Source: Paracoccus sphaerophysae
GTDB lineage: Bacteria > Pseudomonadota > Alphaproteobacteria > Rhodobacterales > Rhodobacteraceae
NCBI RefSeq assembly: GCF_000763805.1
Contig: NZ_JRKS01000002.1
Coordinates: forward strand, 62,001-126,000
Length of the DNA: 64,000 nucleotides
Direction: 5' to 3'
The notes below the pieces were generated by a model that was not told where the DNA came from, did not search any database, and saw only the letters and a program-made list of their open reading frames with translations. The position numbers and the translations under genes were made by a program. This document shows, piece after piece, positions 36,728 through 44,793 of this stretch (position 1 is the first letter of the stretch; each line of letters begins with the position of its first letter).

Positions 36728-37117
36728 ATGGGGAACCTCATGGTTCTGGCCATGCACGAAGCGGTGCTGGTCGATACGCGAAGGCTCGGCGAAATCGTCG
36801 ACGAGCTCGGCGAAACCGCGGCGCAGAACATCATCTGCGCGGCGCTGGAACAACTCGCGGCGGCTCTGGCCGACACGCGAGAGGCGGCGATGGCGGGCGA
36901 CACCGCGCGCCTGGCCGAGCGGGCCGAGATGCTGTCGCGGCTGGCCTGGCAGGTGGGGCTGACCTCGCTGGCGGGGGTGGCCATCGACGTGGTGGCCTGC
37001 GCGGAACGGCGCGACGCGACCGGCCTTGCCGCGACGCTGGCGCGGCTGATGCGGATCGGCAACCGCTCGCTGACCGAGATCTGGGACGGCAGCGGCCCGG
37101 GCCCGCTGGTCAGCTGA
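36728..37117 (+). CDS. Hypothetical helical protein
   Basis: I do not recognise this protein. It has 129 residues, rich in Ala, Leu, Arg and Glu, predicted almost wholly helical (VDTRRLGEIVDELGE, ICAALEQLAAALADTREA, RLAERAEMLSRLAWQ), with no signal peptide or membrane segment. The length and helical bundle look resemble HPt domains, but I find no phosphorylatable His in the expected helix, so it could be a pseudo-HPt. Starts at 36728 (GGGG upstream) or 36740 (GGGGA 6 nt upstream) are both possible. It converges with and overlaps the GT29-like gene end by 8 nt. Codon use looks normal for the window. Confidence 0.6.
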   Translation: MGNLMVLAMHEAVLVDTRRLGEIVDELGETAAQNIICAALEQLAAALADTREAAMAGDTARLAERAEMLSRLAWQVGLTSLAGVAIDVVACAERRDATGLAATLARLMRIGNRSLTEIWDGSGPGPLVS

Positions 37118-37745
37118 CCCGGCCTGCGGATGGCGCGACCCGCAGCCGGGGGTCGCGGGCGGCGCGATCCTCGACCCAGGCGGCCTCGGCCGCGAAGTCG
37201 TGCGGCACCTGCTCGGCGCTGCGCGACCCGGACAGCGAGCGCGAGGCGAAGAAGTCGAAGCCGTACAGCGTCAGCGTGGCAAGGGGGGCCTCCAGCAGCA
37301 GCCGGATCGCCATGAACCCGGTCGAGGGCGGGGCGCCCAGCTCGTGTTCCAGCGCCTGATAATCGTCCAGCGGGAACAGGTAGAAGCCCGGGCTGTGCGC
37401 GCTGCGCCAGTCCAGCCGCTTGCGCTTGGGCGACATCCACAGGATGCGGCCGGGCGCCAGCCGGGCGCGGTCCGCCTGCGGCAGCCGCACCGCCAGCGCC
37501 AGCCAGTCGGTGCGGGTGCCGTGGCTTTCGGGCGCGGGCATCGGCGCGCGGTTGATCCGGACCACCAGGTCGGCCGCGTCGATCTGCGCGCCCTGCGTCC
37601 CCTCGGCCAGCGACCGCGCATTCCCGACCAGCGCCACCCGCTTGCCGCCCAGCTGGGCCACAAGCTCGGACAGCGGCACCGACAGCGACCGCAGCATCGG
37701 CTCGTTCCGCAGCGTCCTGGCGGCGTAGAAGCGCAGCGGAGTCAT
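37110..37745 (-). CDS. GT29 sialyltransferase-like protein
   Basis: Predicted glycosyltransferase of 211 residues resembling family GT29. The sialylmotif-L pattern is seen in VALVGNARSL, IDAADLVVRINRAP and GTRTDW. The motif-S pattern is in PSTGFMAIRLLLEAP...LYGFDFF, and a motif-VS-like HxxxxE is in HDFAAE. No membrane anchor is seen. ATG 37745 overlaps the GT4 stop (ATGA), so it is coupled to that glycosyltransferase. It probably modifies a surface polysaccharide or LPS. Donor sugar and acceptor are unknown; the family call rests on motif spacing. Confidence 0.72.
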   Translation of the reverse strand: MTPLRFYAARTLRNEPMLRSLSVPLSELVAQLGGKRVALVGNARSLAEGTQGAQIDAADLVVRINRAPMPAPESHGTRTDWLALAVRLPQADRARLAPGRILWMSPKRKRLDWRSAHSPGFYLFPLDDYQALEHELGAPPSTGFMAIRLLLEAPLATLTLYGFDFFASRSLSGSRSAEQVPHDFAAEAAWVEDRAARDPRLRVAPSAGRVS

Positions 37746-38785
37746 CGGAGGCCCTCGTCCAGCAGGCGGCGATAGACCTGCACGATGGCACGGGCCTCGC
37801 CCTCGATGGCGTGATGCGCGACGACATGGGCGCGCGCCGCCAACCCCGCCGCGGCCCGGCCAGCGTCATCCGACAGCCAGCGATCCAGCGCCGCGGTCAG
37901 CCCCTCGACGTCGTCGCGCGCGACCAGCGTGCCGGTTTCGCCGTCGCGGATCAGCGTCTCGTAGGCGCCGACCCGGGACGCGACCACCGGCACCCCGCAG
38001 GCCATCGCCTCGAGCGGGGTGAGCCCGAACCCCTCCCACCGCGCCGGCGCGGCGAACAGGTCCAGCGTCTGATAATGGCGCACCACATCCTCCCACGGGA
38101 TTTCCCCCAGGAAGCGAATGCGGTCGCCCAGCCCGGCGGCGTCGGCGCGCGCGATCAGGCCGTCGGCGAAGGCGCGGTTGTCCGGCGTGATGCGGCCGGT
38201 GAAGATCAGCTGCGCCCGGGGATGGCGCGGGAAGGTCCTCAGCGCTGCTTCGACCAGCAGATCGACGCCCTTCTGCGCCCGCACCCGGCCAAAGCAGCCG
38301 ATCAGCACCGCCTCCGGGTCCAGCCCCAGCTGCCGCCGCAGCGCCTCGCGGCGAGGGGCGGGCTGGAAGATCGCGGTATCCACGCCGTGCAGGATCACCG
38401 TGGCCGGCCGCTCCAGATAGGACGCGGCCTGCGGCGAGGTCGCGATCAGCGCGTCCTGCCGCCGGATCAGCCAGCGGGTGAACCCGGTATGGGCGCGCTG
38501 GGCGGCGCTGGTGAACAGCAGCCGATAGCGCCGCCGCAGGAGGTGGCGCAGGATCAGCCCCAGCGCCATCTCGGTGTTGCGGCGCGCGTGCCAGACCCGC
38601 CAGCGGTCGCGCGGCAGGGTGGCGGCGCGGGCCAGCGGGATATGCGGCAGCTCGGCCGGCAGCCCCGGCCCGGTCGCCACGATGCCGATCATCCGCGCCT
38701 GCACCGGGATCAGCCGCACCACCGTCGCGGTGACCCCCGACAGGCGGCGCTTGAGGTTCGGGGCGACGACCTCGATCTCAGCCAT
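37742..38785 (-). CDS. GT4-family glycosyltransferase
   Basis: Retaining GT-B glycosyltransferase of 347 residues. The N-terminal acceptor domain (MAEIEVVAPNLKRRLSGV) is followed by the donor domain with CFGRVRAQKGVDLLVEA, the EX7E-type segment around EGFGLTPLEAMACGVPVVAS and GAYETLIRDGETG. Members add sugars to LPS or exopolysaccharide at the inner face of the cytoplasmic membrane. ATG 38785 overlaps the upstream MFS gene by 8 nt, and its stop overlaps the GT29-like start. The sugar specificity cannot be read from sequence. Confidence 0.88.
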   Translation of the reverse strand: MAEIEVVAPNLKRRLSGVTATVVRLIPVQARMIGIVATGPGLPAELPHIPLARAATLPRDRWRVWHARRNTEMALGLILRHLLRRRYRLLFTSAAQRAHTGFTRWLIRRQDALIATSPQAASYLERPATVILHGVDTAIFQPAPRREALRRQLGLDPEAVLIGCFGRVRAQKGVDLLVEAALRTFPRHPRAQLIFTGRITPDNRAFADGLIARADAAGLGDRIRFLGEIPWEDVVRHYQTLDLFAAPARWEGFGLTPLEAMACGVPVVASRVGAYETLIRDGETGTLVARDDVEGLTAALDRWLSDDAGRAAAGLAARAHVVAHHAIEGEARAIVQVYRRLLDEGLR

Positions 38786-39986
38786 GCGCCGGGTCCGTGG
38801 CCGGGGGCCGGGCGGGGGCCAGCAGGAAGATCGCAAAGCCCAGGATCAGCGGCAGCAGGAAGAACAGGAACAGCAGCGAATAGGCCTGCGCGGGCGGATA
38901 GGCGGCGCTCGCGCTCATGTGCAGCGGGCGCGAGGCGAACTGCATCACCCCCACCCCGCCGATCGACGCCATGTTCAGCAGGGTCATCCCCCGCCCGACC
39001 AGGTGCGGCGCCAGGAACTGCCGGGCATGCGCCATCAGCAGCGTGTAGTTGGTCCCGGTCAGCCCGACCAGCGCCAGCAGGACGATCGCCGGCCCCAGCC
39101 GCCAGCCGGGGGCGAGCCACAGCGCCGCCAGGGTCGCGACCGAGATCGCGTGGCCCGCGATCAGCGCCCGCCGCGCGCTGCCGGCCAGCCGCACCAGCGG
39201 CCCGGCGGCGAGGTTGCCGACCACCATCGCCAGCCCCATCGCCAGCGTTGCGCGGCCGACCATCACGTCGTCGGCGCCGAACACCTCGTGCAGATAGGGC
39301 GAGGCCCACAGCCCCCGGATCGCCGCCGAGGCCGCGTAGCTGACGAAGATCAGCGGCAGCATCAGCCGGATCGCGGGCAGCGTGAACAGCTCGCCCACCC
39401 GGCCGCGGGGCGGGCCGTCGTGATGCACCGGATCGCGCACCGTGACCGCCAGCAGGGCCGCCACCGCCAGCGTGACGCCCACCAGCAGCCACAGCGCCGG
39501 CCGCCAGCCGATGGCGTGAATCAGCGAGACCAGCGGCGCCGCGCCCAGGATGTTGCCGGCCGACCCGAGCCCCACCATCGCCCCGGTCAGCATGCCGAAT
39601 TTCGCCGGCGGATGGTCGTGGGCAAAGATGTAATAGGCCGCCATCAACGCCGGCGCGCAGCCGATCCCGATCAGCGCCATCGCGACGTGCAGGTGCCAGG
39701 GCGCGGTGGCCATCGCAAAGACCGCGGCGCCGCCGCCGCCGCCGACCGCGAGCGACACCGCCGCCGTCAGCCGCGGCCCGATCCGGTCCAGCGCCCAGCC
39801 GACCGGCAGCTGCATCAGCGCAAAGGACAGGAACCACATCCCCGACGACAGCGCGAGATCGCCCGGCGTCGCCCCCAATTCCTCAAGCAGGGTCGAGCTG
39901 AGCACCGCGAGGAAGGCGCGGTAGAACTGGCTGAGCGTATAGCCCAGCGTCAGCGCGATGATCCCTGCGTTCAGAAAGCTCGACAT
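38778..39986 (-). CDS. MFS transporter
   Basis: Major facilitator protein of 402 residues with 12 predicted helices (GIIALTLGYTLSQFYRAFLAVLSS at the N-terminus). The loop 2-3 motif is VGWALDRIGPRL, close to the MFS motif GxLaDrxGrr. The substrate is unknown. It overlaps the GT4 gene by 8 nt and is first in the MFS-GT4-GT29 set, so it may export or import a compound linked to surface glycan synthesis, though chance co-location is possible. Confidence 0.85.
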   Translation of the reverse strand: MSSFLNAGIIALTLGYTLSQFYRAFLAVLSSTLLEELGATPGDLALSSGMWFLSFALMQLPVGWALDRIGPRLTAAVSLAVGGGGGAAVFAMATAPWHLHVAMALIGIGCAPALMAAYYIFAHDHPPAKFGMLTGAMVGLGSAGNILGAAPLVSLIHAIGWRPALWLLVGVTLAVAALLAVTVRDPVHHDGPPRGRVGELFTLPAIRLMLPLIFVSYAASAAIRGLWASPYLHEVFGADDVMVGRATLAMGLAMVVGNLAAGPLVRLAGSARRALIAGHAISVATLAALWLAPGWRLGPAIVLLALVGLTGTNYTLLMAHARQFLAPHLVGRGMTLLNMASIGGVGVMQFASRPLHMSASAAYPPAQAYSLLFLFFLLPLILGFAIFLLAPARPPATDPAHG

Positions 39987-40041
39987 TCCCGCCTCATCCT
40001 CGGCCCCAGCTCGCGGGGTAACCGGTCCTGCACCCCGCCGG

Positions 40042-41733
40042 TCACAGCCCGGCCGCCCTGCTTAGCCGCCCGGCAGAGGCGTCCGCCAGCCGCCGATAAT
40101 GCGTGACCGAGTCCGCCCGCAGCGTCGACCCCCCCTCGGCATGATCGACAAGGAACGGAAGCGCAATGACGACCCGCGTCTTGCGGCGTTCCAGCCAGCG
40201 GTCGATGGTGTTGGTGAAGGGGTCGTCGTTGCCCGGGTCCCAGGCGGCAAGATGTTCGAGGACCGGGCGGCGCAGGATGTTGAAGACCATGCTGACGGCG
40301 CGGTCGCTGTCGATCAGGTCGATGTCCCCCGCCCGGCAGCGCGGCCGCACCGTCCAGCCAGCCCCGGCATCGGCGACATAGCCCGAAAACATCTCCCAGT
40401 CGTCCGCTGCATCCAGATGATCGCGGATCGCCGCAAATCTGGTCTGGAACCCGTCCGGGAAAACGACATCATCCTCGCAGATGATCGCCTCGTGGATCCC
40501 TTGGCGCAGCAGGTCGCGGCACAGCCGGGCATGGGACAAGGCCGCCCCGCGCCACCCGGGACGGCCGCGCAACCCCGCCCAGGCGGTGAAATCAGCGGCC
40601 GGGGCCTGGGCCGCGAATGCCGCAAGGCGGGCGGGCGTTTCCGGCAGGGTTAGGCAAAGCCGCGCCGGAGCCGGTGCCGGAGGCTGCCACTGCGGTACCG
40701 CCTGATCGAAGGCTGCGGGCGAGATCAGACCTTCCGCCAGAAGAAACCTCAGGAACCCTGCCCGCAGGCGGTTGTCGGGGCGCGCCGCATGGGCGTCGAT
40801 GGTGGCGAACCGAGCGGCCGCATGCACGGGGTCGTCCAGCAGCTTTCGCACCCGCCGGATCAGGTCCTCGACATCGCCGGCCGCCGCGAAATCCACGATG
40901 CCGGCCAGGTCGCCGTGCCGGTCCTGATCCGCGCCCGCCTCGCTGACGACGGGCGCGCCATGGGACATGGCCTGCGTCAACCGGGCGGTCTCCAGCAGCG
41001 CGCCTTCGTAGAAATGCACGTTCAGCACCACCGCCGCCTCGCACAGCGCCTGATCCAGAGCCGGCCCGAACAGCGCCGTCTCAATCCGAAGCTCGGGTAT
41101 CACGGTCGCCAGGCGCGACAGGATGCGCTGCCGCCTGGGGCTGGACACGTCTCCGTAGAACAGCACCCCCCGGCGCGGTCCGGGGTCCGGGCGCAGCAGC
41201 CCCGGATCGACGTCCAGGGGGACGTGAAACAGGCGGTCCAGCGGTATCCCGCCGTCCCGCAGCACGGTCAGGTTATCGACCGAATAGTCGAGGACCGCCC
41301 GCGCCGATTTCAGCAGCTTTAGGTATTGCCCGGTCAGCCAGCGGTCGCTGACCGACTGTTCCATCTGAAAGGCGATGAAGTTCGGCGGAAGCCGGTCGAA
41401 CATCTGCGGAGTCAGGACCAGCACATGGGCGAACTCGTCCGCGCCCGCGGGATCGGTGGTGATCTGAGCCGAAAACCCCTGTTCGGTCAGGATCGCGGCC
41501 AGGTGGCGCGCGATGTGCTGGACATGGGGGGTGGTGATGATCGCAAAGGATTTCGGGTCCGCGCCGGGATCCGTCAGGCGGGGCGCCGCCGCATGATGCG
41601 CCGCCAGCCGGCGGCGGACGCCGGCGGTCCCCTCGCTGCCCAGCACCCGCACGCCCAGCTTGACCAGTTGCCACGCGCCGCGATGGCGGACGGCGCGGGC
41701 GATGCTGCGCAGCGCTGGCGGAAGGGTCGGCAT
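40042..41733 (-). CDS. Two-domain glycosyltransferase (GT-B-like plus GT25-like)
   Basis: A 563-residue protein that appears to combine two glycosyltransferase modules. The first (about 55-345) has a GT-B-like donor domain (RRGVLFYGDVSSPRRQRIL, LLETARLTQAMSHGAPVVSE). The second (about 360-560) resembles GT25 LPS glycosyltransferases: LCLTLPETPARL, WRGAALSHARLCRDLLRQG and the metal-binding IICEDDVVFPD. A signal or membrane segment is lacking. It is separated from the MFS gene by 55 bp and may belong to the same surface-glycan cluster. Substrates are unknown. Confidence 0.8.
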   Translation of the reverse strand: MPTLPPALRSIARAVRHRGAWQLVKLGVRVLGSEGTAGVRRRLAAHHAAAPRLTDPGADPKSFAIITTPHVQHIARHLAAILTEQGFSAQITTDPAGADEFAHVLVLTPQMFDRLPPNFIAFQMEQSVSDRWLTGQYLKLLKSARAVLDYSVDNLTVLRDGGIPLDRLFHVPLDVDPGLLRPDPGPRRGVLFYGDVSSPRRQRILSRLATVIPELRIETALFGPALDQALCEAAVVLNVHFYEGALLETARLTQAMSHGAPVVSEAGADQDRHGDLAGIVDFAAAGDVEDLIRRVRKLLDDPVHAAARFATIDAHAARPDNRLRAGFLRFLLAEGLISPAAFDQAVPQWQPPAPAPARLCLTLPETPARLAAFAAQAPAADFTAWAGLRGRPGWRGAALSHARLCRDLLRQGIHEAIICEDDVVFPDGFQTRFAAIRDHLDAADDWEMFSGYVADAGAGWTVRPRCRAGDIDLIDSDRAVSMVFNILRRPVLEHLAAWDPGNDDPFTNTIDRWLERRKTRVVIALPFLVDHAEGGSTLRADSVTHYRRLADASAGRLSRAAGL

Positions 41734-41868
41734 CGGGAGGGGCTCGGCGCAATCTGAAATCGGGTGAGAATCGAAACCACAGCCTGCAAGGGTTGTCCAC
41801 CAAGGCCGACCGGACTAACCCTGCGCGACAAGCCAATCTGGACAATGGGCGGCGAGGTGGCGGAAACC

Positions 41869-42783
41869 ATGCAGATCATCGGACGGGACATCGAACCGCG
41901 GCTCGACTGGATCGCGCTGACGGACGCGCTGGCGCAGGGGCACGAACTGCCGCGGGCCGAGGTCGCGGACACCTTCCTGTATCGCGGCGACGACACGCTG
42001 CTGACCCGCAGCGCCTGGATCGACGGGCTGGGGCTGGCGGTCAAGCCGGCCAGCGTGTTTCCGGGCAACCCCGCGCGCGGCCTGCCGATGATCAACGGCG
42101 TGGTGAACCTGCTGGACGACACCACCGGAGCGCTGCGGGCGCTCGTCGATTTCCACCTGGTGACGAAATGGAAGACCGCCGGCGACAGCCTTTTGTCCGC
42201 CCGCCGGCTGGCGCGCCCTGATGCGCGACGGGTGCTGGTCATCGGCGCCGGCCACGTCGCGGAAAGCATGATCGAGGCCTACCGCGCCCTGATCCCCGAC
42301 GCCCGCGTCAGCGTGTGGAGCCGCTCGGGCGGGTCGGCCGCCGAGCTGGCCGGGCGGACCTGCAGCCAGGCCGTGAGCGATCTGGAACCCGCCGTCAGCG
42401 ACGCCGAGATCATCGCCACCGCGACGATGGCCACCCAGCCGGTGCTGCGCGGGGAATGGCTGTCTCCGGGCACCCATGTCGACCTGATCGGCGCCTATCG
42501 CCCCGACATGCGCGAGGCTGACGACGAGGTGCTGCGCCGGGCGCGCCTGTTCGTCGACAACCGGGCGACGACGATCGGGCATATCGGGGAAATCCAGGCT
42601 CCGCTGGACCAGGGGGTGATCCGGGAAAGTGACATCCTCGGCGATTTCTACGACCTGCCGGCGGGGGCCTATTGCCGCCGCTCGGATGACGAGATCACGG
42701 TGGCCAAGAATGGCGGCGGCGCGCATCTGGACCTGATGACCGCGAGCTACATCCTGTCGGTCGCCGAAAGCGGCGCGGCCTAG
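41869..42783 (+). CDS. Ornithine cyclodeaminase/mu-crystallin family protein
   Basis: NAD(P)-dependent protein of 304 residues. The N-terminal substrate domain shows KPASVFPGNPARGLPMINGVVNLLD (in part), and the Rossmann domain shows VLVIGAGHVAESMIEAYRAL followed by VSVWSRSGG. Family members are ornithine cyclodeaminases, alanine dehydrogenases or imine reductases, and the reaction here is not evident. ATG 41869 is preferred over upstream in-frame starts (41764, 41845), because the extra residues lack family similarity. A 24-bp tandem duplication spans its stop codon. Confidence 0.85.
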   Translation: MQIIGRDIEPRLDWIALTDALAQGHELPRAEVADTFLYRGDDTLLTRSAWIDGLGLAVKPASVFPGNPARGLPMINGVVNLLDDTTGALRALVDFHLVTKWKTAGDSLLSARRLARPDARRVLVIGAGHVAESMIEAYRALIPDARVSVWSRSGGSAAELAGRTCSQAVSDLEPAVSDAEIIATATMATQPVLRGEWLSPGTHVDLIGAYRPDMREADDEVLRRARLFVDNRATTIGHIGEIQAPLDQGVIRESDILGDFYDLPAGAYCRRSDDEITVAKNGGGAHLDLMTASYILSVAESGAA

Positions 42784-42807
42784 ACAGCCGAAAGCGGCGC
42801 GGCCTAG
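42763..42807. repeat. 24-bp tandem duplication across two convergent stop codons
   Basis: The 21-nt sequence beginning GCCGAAAGCGGCGCGG and ending CCTAG occurs at 42763-42783 and again at 42787-42807, a period of 24 nt. The first copy supplies the TAG of the ornithine cyclodeaminase gene. The second supplies the minus-strand TAG of the MFS gene (42804-42806) within the palindrome GCGGCCTAGGCCGC (42799-42812). Confidence 0.9.
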
Positions 42808-44063
42808 GCCGCGGCGGGGCGCGGGGCGATCAGCGAGGGCGCCTCGCGGATCGGCAGGTGGATCAGCGCCGAGAACGCGCCAACGCCGACGCCGACCCAC
42901 CAGACGATCGTGTAGTCGCCATAGATGTCGTACAGCTTGCCGCCCAGCCAGACGCCCAGGAACGACCCCAGCTGGTGCGACAGGAAGACGAAGCCGTACA
43001 GCGTCCCCATGTAGCGCAGCCCGTAGATATAGGCGACCAGCCCCGAAGTCAGCGGCACCGTCGCCAGCCACAGCGCCCCCATGCTCAGCGAAAACACCAG
43101 CACCGTGACCGGCGTGATCGGGGTCAGGATGAACCAGGCGGAAATGATCGTTCGCAGCGTATAGATCGCCGCCAGCAGGTATTTCCGGGTATAGCGCTTG
43201 CCCAGCCAGCCGGCCAGGATCGAGCCGGCGATGTTGGCCATCCCGATCACCGAGATCGCCACCGCGCCCAGCGCCGAGGTCGAGGTGATCCCCAGCGCCG
43301 CGAGGCCGCCGTCCGGGGCGATCGGGCCGCACATCTCGGTCACCATCGCCGGGAAATGCGCGGTGATGAAGGCCAGCTGATAGCCGCAGGAAAAGAACCC
43401 GGCGAAGATCATCAGATAGCTCGGGTCGGTGAAGGCGCGGCGCAGCACGCTGCCCATGCTCTCTTCCAGCTCGGCCCGGCTGGCCGGGCGGGTGGAGCGC
43501 AGCATCGGCAGGAACAGCAGCACCGTCATGATCAGCGCCGCAAAGACCAGGAACACCTGCTGCCAAGGCATGAAGGCCATCAGCCCCTCGGCCAGCGGCG
43601 CCCCGATCACCTGCCCCGCCGACCCGGCGGCGGTGGCGATCCCCAGCGCGAGGCTGCGGTTCTCGTCGCTGGCCGCGCGGCCCACGATGGCGAGGATCAC
43701 GCCAAAGCCGGTGCCGGCGATGCCGAAGCCGACCGCGATCTCCCACAGCTGCATCGCCTCGGGGGTGGTGGCCATGGCGCTCATCACCATGCCCAGCGAA
43801 TACATCGCCGCGCCCAGGATGATCGCCCAGCGGTCCCCCCAGCGTTCGGCAAGGGCGCCGAACAGCGGCTGGCCGATCCCCCAGGCGAGGTTCTGGATCG
43901 CGATCGCCAGGCTGAATTCGGCCCGCGGCCAGCCGAAGGTCTCGGCGATCGGGATCTGGAAGACGCCAAAGCTCGCCCGCAGGGCAAAGTTGATCATGAG
44001 GATGATCGACCCGCCGATCAGGATCGGGGTGAACAGCCTCGCGGGGGACTGGGTGTGCGGCAT
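42804..44063 (-). CDS. MFS transporter (second)
   Basis: Major facilitator protein of 419 residues with 12 predicted helices, of the oxalate/formate or monocarboxylate-type group judging from ALRASFGVFQIPIAETFGWPRAEFSLAIAIQNLAWGIGQPLFGALAERWG (read in parts) in the first two helices and motif A ALAERWGDRW. The charged pairs expected in helices 4 and 10-11 cannot be assigned with confidence. It might import a carboxylate for the neighbouring ornithine cyclodeaminase-family enzyme, with which it converges, but nothing proves this. The start is ATG 44063. Confidence 0.87.
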   Translation of the reverse strand: MPHTQSPARLFTPILIGGSIILMINFALRASFGVFQIPIAETFGWPRAEFSLAIAIQNLAWGIGQPLFGALAERWGDRWAIILGAAMYSLGMVMSAMATTPEAMQLWEIAVGFGIAGTGFGVILAIVGRAASDENRSLALGIATAAGSAGQVIGAPLAEGLMAFMPWQQVFLVFAALIMTVLLFLPMLRSTRPASRAELEESMGSVLRRAFTDPSYLMIFAGFFSCGYQLAFITAHFPAMVTEMCGPIAPDGGLAALGITSTSALGAVAISVIGMANIAGSILAGWLGKRYTRKYLLAAIYTLRTIISAWFILTPITPVTVLVFSLSMGALWLATVPLTSGLVAYIYGLRYMGTLYGFVFLSHQLGSFLGVWLGGKLYDIYGDYTIVWWVGVGVGAFSALIHLPIREAPSLIAPRPAAA

Positions 44064-44199
44064 GACGCGGCTCCGGGCGGTCGTGGTGCACCCTGACAAC
44101 GTGCCGCAGGCAAGGTCAATGACCCCCAGGCGGCGATTTACCGGCTGGTAAGATCATCGGGCTAGGATGACGGGACGCGAGCTGGGCGGGGGCGACGGC

Positions 44200-44793
44200 A
44201 TGTATACGGTGATCGGATATGGGGGCACGCGCGCCTTCCGCCTGCTGTGGCTGCTGGAAGAACTCAGCCTGACCTATCGCCACGAACGGGTGATGCCCTT
44301 CACCGACGCGGCGCGGGCCCGCACGCCGGGCGGCAGGCTGCCGGCCCTGCAACTTGCCGATGGGACCATTCTGCAGGATTCCACCGCGATCCTGACCTGG
44401 CTGGCCGACCACCACGACGCGCTGACCTTCCCCGCGGGCAGCGTGGAACGGGCGCGCCAGGATGCCTGGGTGCACATGGTGCTGGAATGTCTCGCCACGC
44501 CGATGATGTGCTGGACGCTGATGATCCAGCGGTTCCGGGCCGAAACCGATCCGGTGGTGCGCGCCTGGGTCGCTGATTCCGTCGACAAGGGCGCCGAGCG
44601 GATCGCGCAGGAGCTTGAGGACAGCGGCGGCCCGTGGCTGATGGGGTCGTGCTTCACCATCGCCGACATCGTGCTGGGCCACTGTCTGCACTGGGCGGAA
44701 CGGTATGAACGCCCCGTCTCCCAGCCGATCCTGCGGGATTACCTGGCGCGGGTCGAGGCGCGGCCGGCCTATCGCACCGCCGATTGGGCCTGA
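44200..44793 (+). CDS. Glutathione S-transferase family protein
   Basis: Cytosolic GST-fold protein of 197 residues. The thioredoxin-like N-terminal domain has the GSH-binding cis-Pro region GRLPALQLADGTILQDSTAILTWLA (in part; Asp-Ser of the gamma-glutamyl site). The all-helical C-terminal domain has FTIADIVLGHCLHW. In a glutathione-rich C1 metaboliser it may handle electrophiles; the substrate is unknown. ATG 44200 is preferred over 44167 because the family starts near the first beta strand (MYTVIGYGGTRAFRLLW). Its 3' end overlaps the convergent flavoprotein gene by 25 nt. Confidence 0.88.
   Translation: MYTVIGYGGTRAFRLLWLLEELSLTYRHERVMPFTDAARARTPGGRLPALQLADGTILQDSTAILTWLADHHDALTFPAGSVERARQDAWVHMVLECLATPMMCWTLMIQRFRAETDPVVRAWVADSVDKGAERIAQELEDSGGPWLMGSCFTIADIVLGHCLHWAERYERPVSQPILRDYLARVEARPAYRTADWA

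Noticed and set aside
41815-44091. A 758-codon minus-strand frame across two genes
   Set aside because: It is antisense to the ornithine cyclodeaminase gene and out of frame with the MFS gene, with Arg/Gly/Pro-rich translation and no domain.
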